Below, one piece after another: positions 1-5,979 of a stretch of DNA of 11,159 bases. This stretch comes from an uncultured Candidatus Peregrinibacteria bacterium (GTDB lineage Bacteria; Patescibacteriota; Gracilibacteria; Peribacterales; Peribacteraceae), in the NCBI GenBank assembly GCA_913054215.1, contig CAJXJE010000010.1:1-11159 (forward strand), in the 5' to 3' direction. The position numbers were made by a program, and so were the translations under genes. How positions within the stretch are numbered: position 1 is the first letter of the stretch; each line of letters opens with the position of its first letter. The notes beneath the pieces were generated by a model. That model was given only the letters and a program-made list of their open reading frames with translations. It ran no database searches and was not told the DNA's origin.

Positions 1-2
1 CT

Positions 3-89
3 GTAGGAGATACAGGGCCAGCAGCTGTAGCAGTGATAGGGGCGGGTACGGCTGCGGGATTTAGCTGGATACGGAGGAAACGTAGGTAA
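3..89 (+). CDS. C-terminal end of a surface-anchored protein (partial, 5' end outside window)
   Basis: The open frame runs in from the left edge and ends at TAA 87-89; 28 residues are visible. They read as a TGP motif followed by a small-residue hydrophobic stretch (AAVAVIGAGTAAGFSWI) and a basic RRKRR end. This layout, motif then membrane segment then positive tail, is that of a Gram-positive-type cell-wall sorting signal or a C-terminal membrane anchor; the usual LP of LPxTG would lie just outside the window or be replaced by GD. The body of the protein is not visible, so no function can be given. A strong promoter follows the stop at once, so the next gene is transcribed separately. Confidence 0.5.
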   Translation, partial: VGDTGPAAVAVIGAGTAAGFSWIRRKRR

Positions 90-119
90 TTGCCGAAAGG
101 GTAACATTCGTGGTATAAT
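90..119 (+). promoter_or_regulatory. Promoter of the Cys-rich gene pair, likely leaderless
   Basis: A perfect TATAAT at 114-119 is preceded, after 18 bases, by TTGCCG at 90-95. Only six bases (120-125) separate the -10 from the GTG start at 126, so the expected +1 is the first base of the start codon. No ribosome binding site fits in that space, so the transcript should be leaderless. Confidence 0.65.
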
Positions 120-125
120 AGAGTC

Positions 126-350
126 GTGAAAAAAGCTCTACAATCACCGTGGTTTAGCGTAGTTCTCGCCATTGTTGTCATGACAATTGGCTACACAGCC
201 TATCTCAATAAAAACGGAAAACTGGCAGCGGCAAACAGCTACTTCTGCCCACTACAGGCTGTCTGTGAAGCATCGGGATGTAACGGTGAAAACGATTGCT
301 CAAAGGACGAATGTACTGGTTGCCCTTTCTGTAATAAAAAGACATCATAG
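126..350 (+). CDS. Small membrane-anchored or secreted cysteine-rich protein
   Basis: This 74-residue protein has a basic start (MKK), a hydrophobic segment at about residues 9-27 serving as signal anchor or signal peptide, and a short outer domain with seven cysteines: C41, C47, C52, C58, C63, C66, C69. The gaps between them are 5, 4, 5, 4, 2 and 2 residues, and the end (C-TG-C-PF-C) resembles a metal-binding or disulfide cluster. I do not recognise the family. The GTG start is chosen because it lies six bases after a perfect -10 box. The stop is four bases before the start of the next gene, a membrane protein that also carries Cys-Pro motifs, so the two probably act together, perhaps in thiol or heavy-metal handling outside the membrane. 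That role is inference. Confidence 0.7.
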   Translation: MKKALQSPWFSVVLAIVVMTIGYTAYLNKNGKLAAANSYFCPLQAVCEASGCNGENDCSKDECTGCPFCNKKTS

Positions 351-354
351 GGGC

Positions 355-792
355 ATGACCTTTCTGCAATCCAAAAACTTCTGGCGTCCATTCGTACTAT
401 TTGCAGTTCTGCTCAGTGCATTTTTTGCATGGGAACTTGGATACTTTGGAGATGCACTACCAAAGCTTGCAAGACCTCCGGTCACGCAATCTGAGATCAT
501 CTTTACGATTATTTTGATAGCGCTTCTGTCGCTCAATGCAGGGTTAGCATTCTTCCGACTCAAACTCGGCACCTGTCCCCTTGGTGCTAAACGTGCATCA
601 ACAGTTGCCGGAGGACTGGGCTTTCTAGTACTCCTCTGTCCTGTGTGTTTGATTCTGCCATTCTCCGTCTTCGGACTCACGATCGGCCTTGCATTCCTCG
701 CTCCATTCCTTCCACTAATTAGAGTGGTAGTGATGTTCTTGCTGATTGTAAGTACAATCATGCTATGGCCCAAGGAAAATTTGAAAAGTTGA
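355..792 (+). CDS. Polytopic membrane protein with CPLG and intramembrane CPVC motifs
   Basis: A protein of 145 residues with about four membrane segments (roughly 11-28, 48-67, 84-104, 108-138, the last possibly two short ones). C74 lies in CPLG at the border of the third segment, and C95/C98 form CPVC inside it. Small transporters of the mercury type (MerT, MerC) also carry cysteine pairs in membrane helices, but I cannot assign this protein to either. The start is ATG 355, behind a GGGG run at 350-353 that can serve as ribosome binding site; the frame is open further upstream to 187 only because it overlaps the previous gene. It follows the Cys-rich gene by four bases and is probably co-transcribed with it. 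Its last codons run into a TTGAAAA-type repeat. Confidence 0.78.
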   Translation: MTFLQSKNFWRPFVLFAVLLSAFFAWELGYFGDALPKLARPPVTQSEIIFTIILIALLSLNAGLAFFRLKLGTCPLGAKRASTVAGGLGFLVLLCPVCLILPFSVFGLTIGLAFLAPFLPLIRVVVMFLLIVSTIMLWPKENLKS

Positions 793-838
793 AAAATAGC
801 AAAGTTGAAAACTATTCAGATTTTCAGATTTTCAGTTT
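778..838 (+). repeat. Degenerate TTGAAAA / CAGATTTT short repeats
   Basis: TTGAAAA-like units recur at 781, 789 and 805, followed by two copies of an eight-base AGATTTTC unit (about 818-835). The array overlaps the last codons of the preceding gene and fills most of the 61-base gap before the gene at 854. I see no convincing promoter in the gap; TTGAAA 789-794 with TATTCA 813-818 is a weak candidate. Confidence 0.45.
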
Positions 839-853
839 TGCTTCTTTTATCTG

Positions 854-1477
854 ATGAAACGAATAGTAGAAATCGACCTCCTGAGAACTATCGCAATAAT
901 AATGATGGTTGTCTATCACGCCGCGTATGACTTGTATGTGTTTTACGATTGGAACTTTGATTTGTGGGGAGAAAACTGGCAAACATTCAGAGTGATGACT
1001 GCTTCACTTTTTTTGATCGTGTCTGGTATCGCCGTAAACTTCTCTACAAGATCTCTGAAGCGAGCGCTGATCGTCCTTGCATGTGCACTCCTCATTTCTG
1101 CCGTCACCTATCTGTATGATCCGCGCACGTTCATCTACTTCGGTATCTTGCACTGCATTGGGCTTGGAATGATGCTTCTGATTCCATTACGCAAGCTCAA
1201 AGAGTTAAATATATTAATAGGGATCGCGATCCTCACCCTACTCCCTACCCCCAACGCCCCATTCCCCACCCTCGACTACTACCCACTACTCCCTTGGTTT
1301 GGATTGATGATGATTGGTGCAGGTCTGGGGCATTATCTCTACATAAGAAACGATCTCCGCATTTTCCGTTTTCCACTTTCCGTTTTCAGTTTCCCTGCTC
1401 GTAATGCACTACTCATCTACATGGTGCATCAACCAATACTACTCGGAATTCTGTGGATAATACGCCCGTACACCTAG
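854..1477 (+). CDS. DUF1624 / HGSNAT-type membrane acyltransferase (small)
   Basis: A membrane protein of 207 residues. The N-terminus has the hallmark of the DUF1624 family (heparan-alpha-glucosaminide N-acetyltransferase catalytic domain): EIDLLRTIAIIMMVVYH, residues 6-22, with R11 and H22. Further family-like points are FGILH (96-100), a periplasmic-type loop (131-146), and ARNALLIYMVHQP (182-194) with H192 near the end. Several membrane spans are visible (about 8-24, 47-63, 69-86, 93-110, 119-131, 147-163, 184-203). Family members move acyl groups from acyl-CoA across the membrane to a sugar; the substrate here is unknown, but an envelope glycan is reasonable given the LCP enzyme next door. 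The start at ATG 854 has no ribosome binding site. Two seven-base-period repeats lie inside the gene (1232-1294, 1361-1397), and the stop codon is inside an inverted repeat (1468-1486). Confidence 0.8.
   Translation: MKRIVEIDLLRTIAIIMMVVYHAAYDLYVFYDWNFDLWGENWQTFRVMTASLFLIVSGIAVNFSTRSLKRALIVLACALLISAVTYLYDPRTFIYFGILHCIGLGMMLLIPLRKLKELNILIGIAILTLLPTPNAPFPTLDYYPLLPWFGLMMIGAGLGHYLYIRNDLRIFRFPLSVFSFPARNALLIYMVHQPILLGILWIIRPYT
1232..1294 (+). repeat. C-rich heptamer-period array inside the acyltransferase gene
   Basis: From 1232 the sequence can be cut into seven-base units CTCACCC, TACTCCC, TACCCCC, AACGCCC, CATTCCC, of which the first five end in CCC; weaker units continue to about 1294. The opposite strand has six G-runs of three or more within 1236-1271 and fits a G-quadruplex pattern. 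The encoded loop is Pro-rich (LLPTPNAPFPTLDYYPLLPW). Confidence 0.55.
1361..1397 (+). repeat. TTTCC-type short repeat inside the acyltransferase gene
   Basis: Units TTTTCCG, TTTTCCAC, TTTCCG, TTTTCAG and TTTCCC follow one another, spaced six to eight bases. They encode IFRFPLSVFSFP, residues about 170-181, in the loop before the last membrane span. The unit matches the TTTCCAC array inside valS at 8280-8307. Confidence 0.5.
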
Positions 1478-1486
1478 AAGGTGTAC
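1468..1486. promoter_or_regulatory. Inverted repeat nearly identical to the lexA operator
   Basis: Arms GTACACC (1468-1474) and GGTGTAC (1480-1486) are perfect and are separated by five bases, TAGAA. The stretch ACGCCCGTACACCTA (1462-1476) is identical to 5285-5299 in the lexA promoter. The site includes the stop codon of the acyltransferase gene and lies 47 bases before the LCP start. It lacks a TTGACA in register, and its spacer is one base shorter than at lexA, so binding by LexA is possible but not assured. A short hairpin is the alternative; no T-run follows it. Confidence 0.5.
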
Positions 1487-1533
1487 TTAAAAAACACTAT
1501 GCCCAAAAGATCGTTTACGGTAAGCTGCTTCTA

Positions 1534-3078
1534 ATGTCTTTTAGTGTTCGCAAACTCCGCGACAAGCCCAGTAAGACAACAGTTTGGGCAGGTCGTGCTA
1601 CCGCCATTCTTACAGTCGCCCAACCGGTGATGGGGATCTACCATCAATGGAAAAGACGTCACACCCAAGAAATAAAAAGAGAGCAACGTCTTGGAGTTTT
1701 AAAACGTACACTCACTATTTTGATCGCCGTATTTATTGCTCTCCTCCTCCTCGCAGGTATCGGAAAAGCAATGATGTCTGTGCGTAGCTTGGGCGTAAAA
1801 AATATCATCAATATCGCCGGAACAAGTTTAGCAAAAGATGAACACGGCTTCACAAACTTCCTCTTGATGGGACAAGGGCACGCAGACCACGACGGAAAGA
1901 ATCTTACGGATACCATTATGATCGCCAGTATCGATCCGAAGATCACGAAAAGTGCTGTGCTGCTCTCTCTGCCGCGCGATACGTATTTCTTGAATACAGA
2001 AAAGATGGGGAAAGGAAGACTCAATACTATGTACCGTGATGTCCGCAGTTATCTTATCTATCAAAAAGGAGTCGAGCCGGCTATAGCGTCCAAACAAACT
2101 CTGGAATACCTCGCAGAAGAACTTGGCAAGAAACTTGGTATAGAGATTCACCACACCATCAAAGTAGATTTTATTGCATTCACCCGAGCAGTAGATGTGT
2201 TGGGAGGACTCGACATTGATGTTCCATACGATATCAAAGATTACGAATATCCCGATGAGAACTTCGGCTTCGAGCCATTCATTATCCGTGCAGGCCCAAG
2301 ACATCTGGATGGTGCCACCGCACTCAAGTACGCGCGCAGTCGCCACACTTCTTCCGACTTCGGTCGCTCTGCACGCCAGCAGCAACTCCTCGGTGCTATG
2401 GCACACACCGCAAAAGAAGAAGGAGTCCTGAGTGACCCTGCTGCGATCACGTCGTTTATGAAAATCATGAGTGAAAATGTGGAGACCACCATGACACTGC
2501 GTGAGTTGATCGGTGCTGCGCAGATGGGACAGAAGATCAACCGCGATAATATTATTAGTATGCAACTCAACGATCGTAATGCACTCTACGATTACATCAT
2601 TGAACCCGGTGGCATGCTCTATACACCTCCACGCAATCTATTCGAAGGAGCATCGGTATTGCTCCCCGTTTCGCTCCCCGAGTTCCCCGTTACTTGGAAG
2701 CAACCAAAGTCGTTTGCGAATCTTATCTTCCGTCACCGAGAGATCTATCTCAAATCTCCAAGCATTGCAGTACTCAATGCAGGGGCTAGGCCAGGGTCGG
2801 CAAGAAAGCTTGCTACAGAGCTGACACGCTTTGGGTTTCGGGTCACCAATGTCGAAAATGGCAAAACGGAAAAACGCGAATCCTCGATGATTATCACTGC
2901 ACCCGAGCCAGACCCTATTATCCAGTTTTTTAGCACTATGCTGGGAATAGAGGCAATGCCTGCTCCACTAGATTTGCCCATTGAACAACAAGAACGTGCT
3001 ACAATTATCCTTGGGAGAGACTACCGCTATACCCCCCTACAGAACCTCATACCTAACCTGATTCAGGATGACACCTAG
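1534..3078 (+). CDS. LytR-CpsA-Psr (LCP) family protein with C-terminal LytR_C domain
   Basis: LCP enzymes transfer lipid-linked glycan polymers to the cell wall or to surface glycoproteins on the outer face of the membrane. This 514-residue protein has a cytoplasmic basic N-terminus, one membrane span at about 58-77, and an LCP domain at about 105-345. Key family residues are present: D126 in LTDTIM, R148-D149 in SLPRDT, and the Arg-rich KYARSRHTSSDFGRSARQQQ (265-284) with R268, R270, R278 and R281. A LytR_C-type domain follows (about 410-497: IAVLNAG start, ATIILGRDY end). Start ATG 1534 is preferred; an earlier ATG at 1453 would overlap the previous gene and the inverted repeat, adding 27 residues unlike the family. 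The last 11 bases overlap the next gene, which suggests translational coupling. Confidence 0.9.
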   Translation: MSFSVRKLRDKPSKTTVWAGRATAILTVAQPVMGIYHQWKRRHTQEIKREQRLGVLKRTLTILIAVFIALLLLAGIGKAMMSVRSLGVKNIINIAGTSLAKDEHGFTNFLLMGQGHADHDGKNLTDTIMIASIDPKITKSAVLLSLPRDTYFLNTEKMGKGRLNTMYRDVRSYLIYQKGVEPAIASKQTLEYLAEELGKKLGIEIHHTIKVDFIAFTRAVDVLGGLDIDVPYDIKDYEYPDENFGFEPFIIRAGPRHLDGATALKYARSRHTSSDFGRSARQQQLLGAMAHTAKEEGVLSDPAAITSFMKIMSENVETTMTLRELIGAAQMGQKINRDNIISMQLNDRNALYDYIIEPGGMLYTPPRNLFEGASVLLPVSLPEFPVTWKQPKSFANLIFRHREIYLKSPSIAVLNAGARPGSARKLATELTRFGFRVTNVENGKTEKRESSMIITAPEPDPIIQFFSTMLGIEAMPAPLDLPIEQQERATIILGRDYRYTPLQNLIPNLIQDDT

Positions 3079-3997
3079 AGATATCATCGCCAAAGCATGG
3101 GCTATGACCAAAAAGGAGACGCAGCTTCGCCGCTGGGGATTCGCTTCTGCTCTGCTCGAGACGCTGCTGAATATCAAACTGCTCATTTACCAGTCATGGT
3201 TCTTTTATCTCTATGTGATTAAAGGAGAAACCATCAGCTTCTTTGCGATGGAAGAACTCTTTTTGGATTACATGCCCGCCAGTGCTGCGTGGACACTGAT
3301 TATTATCATCTTCTCCATGGTAGCTATAGAGTTAATATTCCCCCACTTCGCCAAAGGTGCCATTATTGGACTCGCAGCAAAATCCCATAAGAAACAAGAG
3401 GTCAAAGGAGGATTAGTGCTCGCACTCTATAACTGTATGCCGATCTTCATCGTCCACGAACTCTTTGTGCTAGGAGGCATCTCCACTGTCATTACCATCG
3501 CATCGTTAATGATTCGTTACGGACCTGCCGGTGACTTCCTGTTACTACCTCTCGCTCTTCTTGGATTCTTCTGGGTGTTTAGTAACATCCTCCAGTTCTT
3601 TGCAGCGTTTGCCGAAGAGGCCATCGTCATTCATAAACTTGGGCCGTTTGCCGCTATTGCCAAAAGTATGAAGTTGATTATCAGCCACTTAGGACACGTC
3701 GTGTTCCTGCTGATTCTTCTCTTCGTTATTAGCCTCCGTATTATCATTAATATTGTAATGATTCTTCTGGTTCCCGGTGTTGTCATTGGTGTCGGGCTCC
3801 TGCTTGCGCAATTCCTCTCTCCAGTGGTGAGTTACACCATCGGGAGTATTGTTGGGCTCGCACTAACTGTAGTAGCCAGCTACTTCTTTGCGTACATCAC
3901 AGTATTTAAACAGACGGTGTGGACTATTACCTATCTTGAACTCAGTCAGCTCAAAGACTTAGACGTCATCTCTGATGATGTGAAGGAAAATATATAG
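3068..3997 (+). CDS. Polytopic membrane protein of unknown function
   Basis: A 309-residue protein with about six hydrophobic blocks (roughly 32-50, 74-92, 121-147, 157-182, 210-247, 253-278) and short charged termini. Small residues and the linker AFAEEAIVIHKLGPFAAIAKSM (180-201) between the fourth and fifth blocks recall bacterial membrane proteins of the type found as the membrane domain of glycerophosphodiesterases (an amphipathic segment with G-P-F-A-A-I). I cannot name a family with confidence. It has no visible catalytic motif. ATG 3068 overlaps the end of the LCP gene by 11 bases, so it is very likely translated from the same message and may assist envelope assembly at the same site. 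The stop TAG (3995-3997) directly precedes a possible promoter for the transporter. Confidence 0.8.
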   Translation: MTPRDIIAKAWAMTKKETQLRRWGFASALLETLLNIKLLIYQSWFFYLYVIKGETISFFAMEELFLDYMPASAAWTLIIIIFSMVAIELIFPHFAKGAIIGLAAKSHKKQEVKGGLVLALYNCMPIFIVHELFVLGGISTVITIASLMIRYGPAGDFLLLPLALLGFFWVFSNILQFFAAFAEEAIVIHKLGPFAAIAKSMKLIISHLGHVVFLLILLFVISLRIIINIVMILLVPGVVIGVGLLLAQFLSPVVSYTIGSIVGLALTVVASYFFAYITVFKQTVWTITYLELSQLKDLDVISDDVKENI

Positions 3998-3998
3998 A

Positions 3999-4026
3999 TT
4001 GACACGTACTGTAGACTGCATACATG
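3999..4026 (+). promoter_or_regulatory. Possible promoter of the MFS transporter
   Basis: A perfect TTGACA at 3999-4004 follows the previous stop. After 16 bases comes only a weak -10 candidate, TACATG (4021-4026). If real, it would put the transcription start near 4033, downstream of ATG 4024, and supports ATG 4045 as the start of the transporter. Confidence 0.3.
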
Positions 4027-4044
4027 GAGGGTTACTTACAAAAG

Positions 4045-5217
4045 ATGAAGGCGAATATTTGGAAATTGTATGCACTGGATTTTTTGCGTGGATCGATATT
4101 ATTTATCCCTATCATCATCCCATTCATGCTAGATACGGGGTTAACGATGCAAGAAATATTTATTATAGAAGGACTCTATATGCTCAGTGCCGTTCTTCTC
4201 GAAATACCATCGGGATATGTTTCCGATAAATGGGGTCGAAAAAATACCTGCATTCTTGCAAGTACCACTTCATTCATTGGTATTTTCTTCTATGCAATAG
4301 GAGGTGACTTTCTCACATTCTTTATCGGCGCTATTGCACTTGGCTTCGGAACAAGTTTCTACTCCGGTACTGTAGAAGCTTTGGCATATGACACATTGCT
4401 AGAACTCGATGATACCGATTCCTATAAGCGTATTAGTGGAAACTTGGCATTCACCCACTTTTCAACAGAAGCAATCATGAGTGTGCTTGGAGGGTTCCTT
4501 GTGGTGTATAGCTTACGATTACCAGCACTCATGACCCTCATTCCTTATGCACTTGCCTGTATTCTTGTCCCTTTTCTTACAGAACCCCGTCGGCATAAAT
4601 TGCAAGAAGGAAGACATCTAGAGGTGATGTGGAATATCACAAAGGAAAGCATCATACATAACGCTCCACTTCGCAGTATTATCATACTCCATAGCATTAT
4701 TGCATTTATGGGAATATCACTGTTTTGGTTCACACAAATCTATCAAACAAGTGTAGGACTGCCATTAGTCTACTTTGGTATTACGCATGCGGTTATTGTT
4801 CTTCTTGGCGCCTTTGCATCAAAATATACCTATAAGTTGGAATCGATCGTTGATGATCGCCTACTGCTGACGGTTATTGCCGCCACTATGTTTATTGCAT
4901 ACATGGCACTAGGAAATATTCTGTCGATGTGGGCATTGGTCTTCTTTGGAGTCGTGCGAGTAGCCTGGGGAACACTATCCCCACTCACCAGCAATATGAT
5001 AAATCGAATGACCACTTCTGATGTGCGCGCCACCGTACTCTCTATACGATCATTTGTATTTCGCAGTATGTTTACCGTCGCAACACCCTTCCTTGGATAC
5101 ATGGCTGATGTACTAACAATCAATCAAGCTATTTTAATTACCGGTTGCATCGGAGGAGTGTTACTGATAATTGCGTTATGGAGCATAAGTTTTGTTTGGA
5201 ACAAGATTCCACAATAA
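4045..5217 (+). CDS. Major facilitator superfamily (MFS) transporter
   Basis: About 390 residues, the usual MFS length, with ten to twelve membrane spans. The MFS signature loop between spans 2 and 3 is present: GYVSDKWGRKN at residues 57-67, preceded by LEIPS. A charged central loop (about residues 178-210, EPRRHKLQEGRHLEV) divides the two halves. MFS proteins move small solutes or drugs by facilitated transport or ion coupling; the substrate cannot be read here. ATG 4045 is chosen because the protein then starts MKANIWKLYALDFLRG like related transporters, a GGAGGG lies at 4027-4032, and a possible promoter ends at 4026. ATG 4024, seven codons earlier and in the same frame, is the alternative and has nothing in front of it. 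The gene stands between the LCP pair and lexA. Confidence 0.85.
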   Translation: MKANIWKLYALDFLRGSILFIPIIIPFMLDTGLTMQEIFIIEGLYMLSAVLLEIPSGYVSDKWGRKNTCILASTTSFIGIFFYAIGGDFLTFFIGAIALGFGTSFYSGTVEALAYDTLLELDDTDSYKRISGNLAFTHFSTEAIMSVLGGFLVVYSLRLPALMTLIPYALACILVPFLTEPRRHKLQEGRHLEVMWNITKESIIHNAPLRSIIILHSIIAFMGISLFWFTQIYQTSVGLPLVYFGITHAVIVLLGAFASKYTYKLESIVDDRLLLTVIAATMFIAYMALGNILSMWALVFFGVVRVAWGTLSPLTSNMINRMTTSDVRATVLSIRSFVFRSMFTVATPFLGYMADVLTINQAILITGCIGGVLLIIALWSISFVWNKIPQ

Positions 5218-5237
5218 CGCAACATCGACTTTTGGCT

Positions 5238-5265
5238 AACTACCAACTACAAACTACAAACTACC
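5238..5265 (+). repeat. Intergenic heptamer array, four units of AACTAC(A/C)
   Basis: Four exact seven-base units, AACTACC, AACTACA, AACTACA, AACTACC, run head to tail, followed by CACTAG. The array fills the space between the transporter stop (5217) and the lexA -35 box (5275). Confidence 0.75.
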
Positions 5266-5274
5266 CACTAGTTA

Positions 5275-5310
5275 TTGACAGTGCACGCCCGTACACCTAC
5301 TATGGTGTAC
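5275..5310 (+). promoter_or_regulatory. lexA promoter with LexA operator over the -10 box
   Basis: A perfect TTGACA (5275-5280) is followed after 17 bases by TACTAT (5298-5303). That -10 is exactly the six-base spacer of a perfect inverted repeat, GTACACC (5291-5297) and GGTGTAC (5304-5310). A dimer on these arms would cover the -10 and the expected start near 5310, the classical layout of lexA self-repression. The leader is about 20 bases and has no Shine-Dalgarno sequence. The arm sequence differs from the E. coli (CTGT-N8-ACAG) and the Bacillus (GAAC-N4-GTTC) boxes. Confidence 0.8.
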
Positions 5311-5329
5311 GTTCGTTCCCGACACTCTT

Positions 5330-5938
5330 ATGACCCTCACACCACACCAGCGCACCGTCCTCAATTACATCGGAGAGTTCCAACGCAAACGCGGATACTC
5401 ACCTTCTCTGGCAGACCTCGCTCTTGCCTTTGGTGTCAGTAGTAAAAACGCTGTGGCAAAAGTAGTAAACGTATTGGTACGTGAAGGAGAACTAGAAAAA
5501 GATCCGAAAGGACGCATTAAAATCATGGAAATGGGTGATGCAGATGCAGGTATGGCACAACCAATGATGCTTCCGCTCTTTGGTCCTATCTCTGCAGGAT
5601 TTGCCGCTCCTGTAGAAGAGCAAGCAGAAGAAATGATCTCACTAGATGCCTATTTGATCAGTGATAAAGCGTCAACATTCCTTTTGCGTGTAAAGGGCGA
5701 CAGTATGATCGATGCAGGAATCTTCGAAGAGGATGTCGTGATCGTGAACCGTAAGAAGACACCGAAACTCAATGATATCGTCGTTGGCTCTCTCGATGGA
5801 GAGTTTACCCTCAAGCGTCTCAAGCGTGATAAGGGCAAATACTACCTTCAGGCCGAAAACCCTGACTACCCAGACATGTATGCCGTAGAAGAACTACAAG
5901 TGGCTGGAGTTATGGAAGGCATGATGCGAAAGTATTAA
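5330..5938 (+). CDS. lexA: LexA repressor, self-cleaving (SOS response regulator)
   Basis: LexA represses SOS genes and cuts itself when activated RecA filaments form on damaged DNA. The 202-residue length matches the family. The N-terminal winged helix-turn-helix spans about 1-65 (TPHQRTVLNYIGEFQRKRGYSPS... at the usual place). The hinge carries the cleavage bond A89-G90 in PLFGPISAGFAAP. The S24 peptidase part has the nucleophile S125 in VKGDSM and the general base K162 in FTLKRL; these correspond to E. coli A84-G85, S119 and K156. The recognition helix (about 37-50, SSKNAVAKVVNVLV) differs from E. coli, in keeping with the different operator. Upstream is its own operator-promoter; a Y-family polymerase follows 41 bases later and is likely in the same transcript. 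Confidence 0.95.
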   Translation: MTLTPHQRTVLNYIGEFQRKRGYSPSLADLALAFGVSSKNAVAKVVNVLVREGELEKDPKGRIKIMEMGDADAGMAQPMMLPLFGPISAGFAAPVEEQAEEMISLDAYLISDKASTFLLRVKGDSMIDAGIFEEDVVIVNRKKTPKLNDIVVGSLDGEFTLKRLKRDKGKYYLQAENPDYPDMYAVEELQVAGVMEGMMRKY

Positions 5939-5979
5939 GAAATATTTGTAAATTTTATTCAACATTTCTCTCTTTTTTG

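Noticed and set aside
187..354. Longer start of the CPVC membrane protein at 187
   Set aside because: It would overlap the Cys-rich gene almost entirely; ATG 355 follows the stop by four bases behind a GGGG run.
790..854. UGA recoding (as in Gracilibacteria/Absconditabacteria), because the frame stays open 20 codons beyond TGA 792
   Set aside because: No long gene has an in-frame TGA, and the extension is low-complexity repeat.
1453..1533. ATG 1453 as start of the LCP gene
   Set aside because: It overlaps the previous gene by 25 bases and the inverted repeat, and the extra 27 residues do not fit the family; ATG 1534 gives a normal LCP protein.
1828..2565. Long minus-strand open frame (245 codons) opposite the LCP gene
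   Set aside because: It lies entirely within a clear LCP coding region and its product has no recognisable feature; it is a shadow frame.
5238..5265. CRISPR array
   Set aside because: Seven-base units head to tail without spacers; neither repeat length nor spacing fits CRISPR, and no cas gene is present.
5977..5979. TTG 5977 as start of dinB
   Set aside because: It is directly followed by ATG 5980, which gives the usual Met-Ile-x-His-Ile-Asp start of the family.
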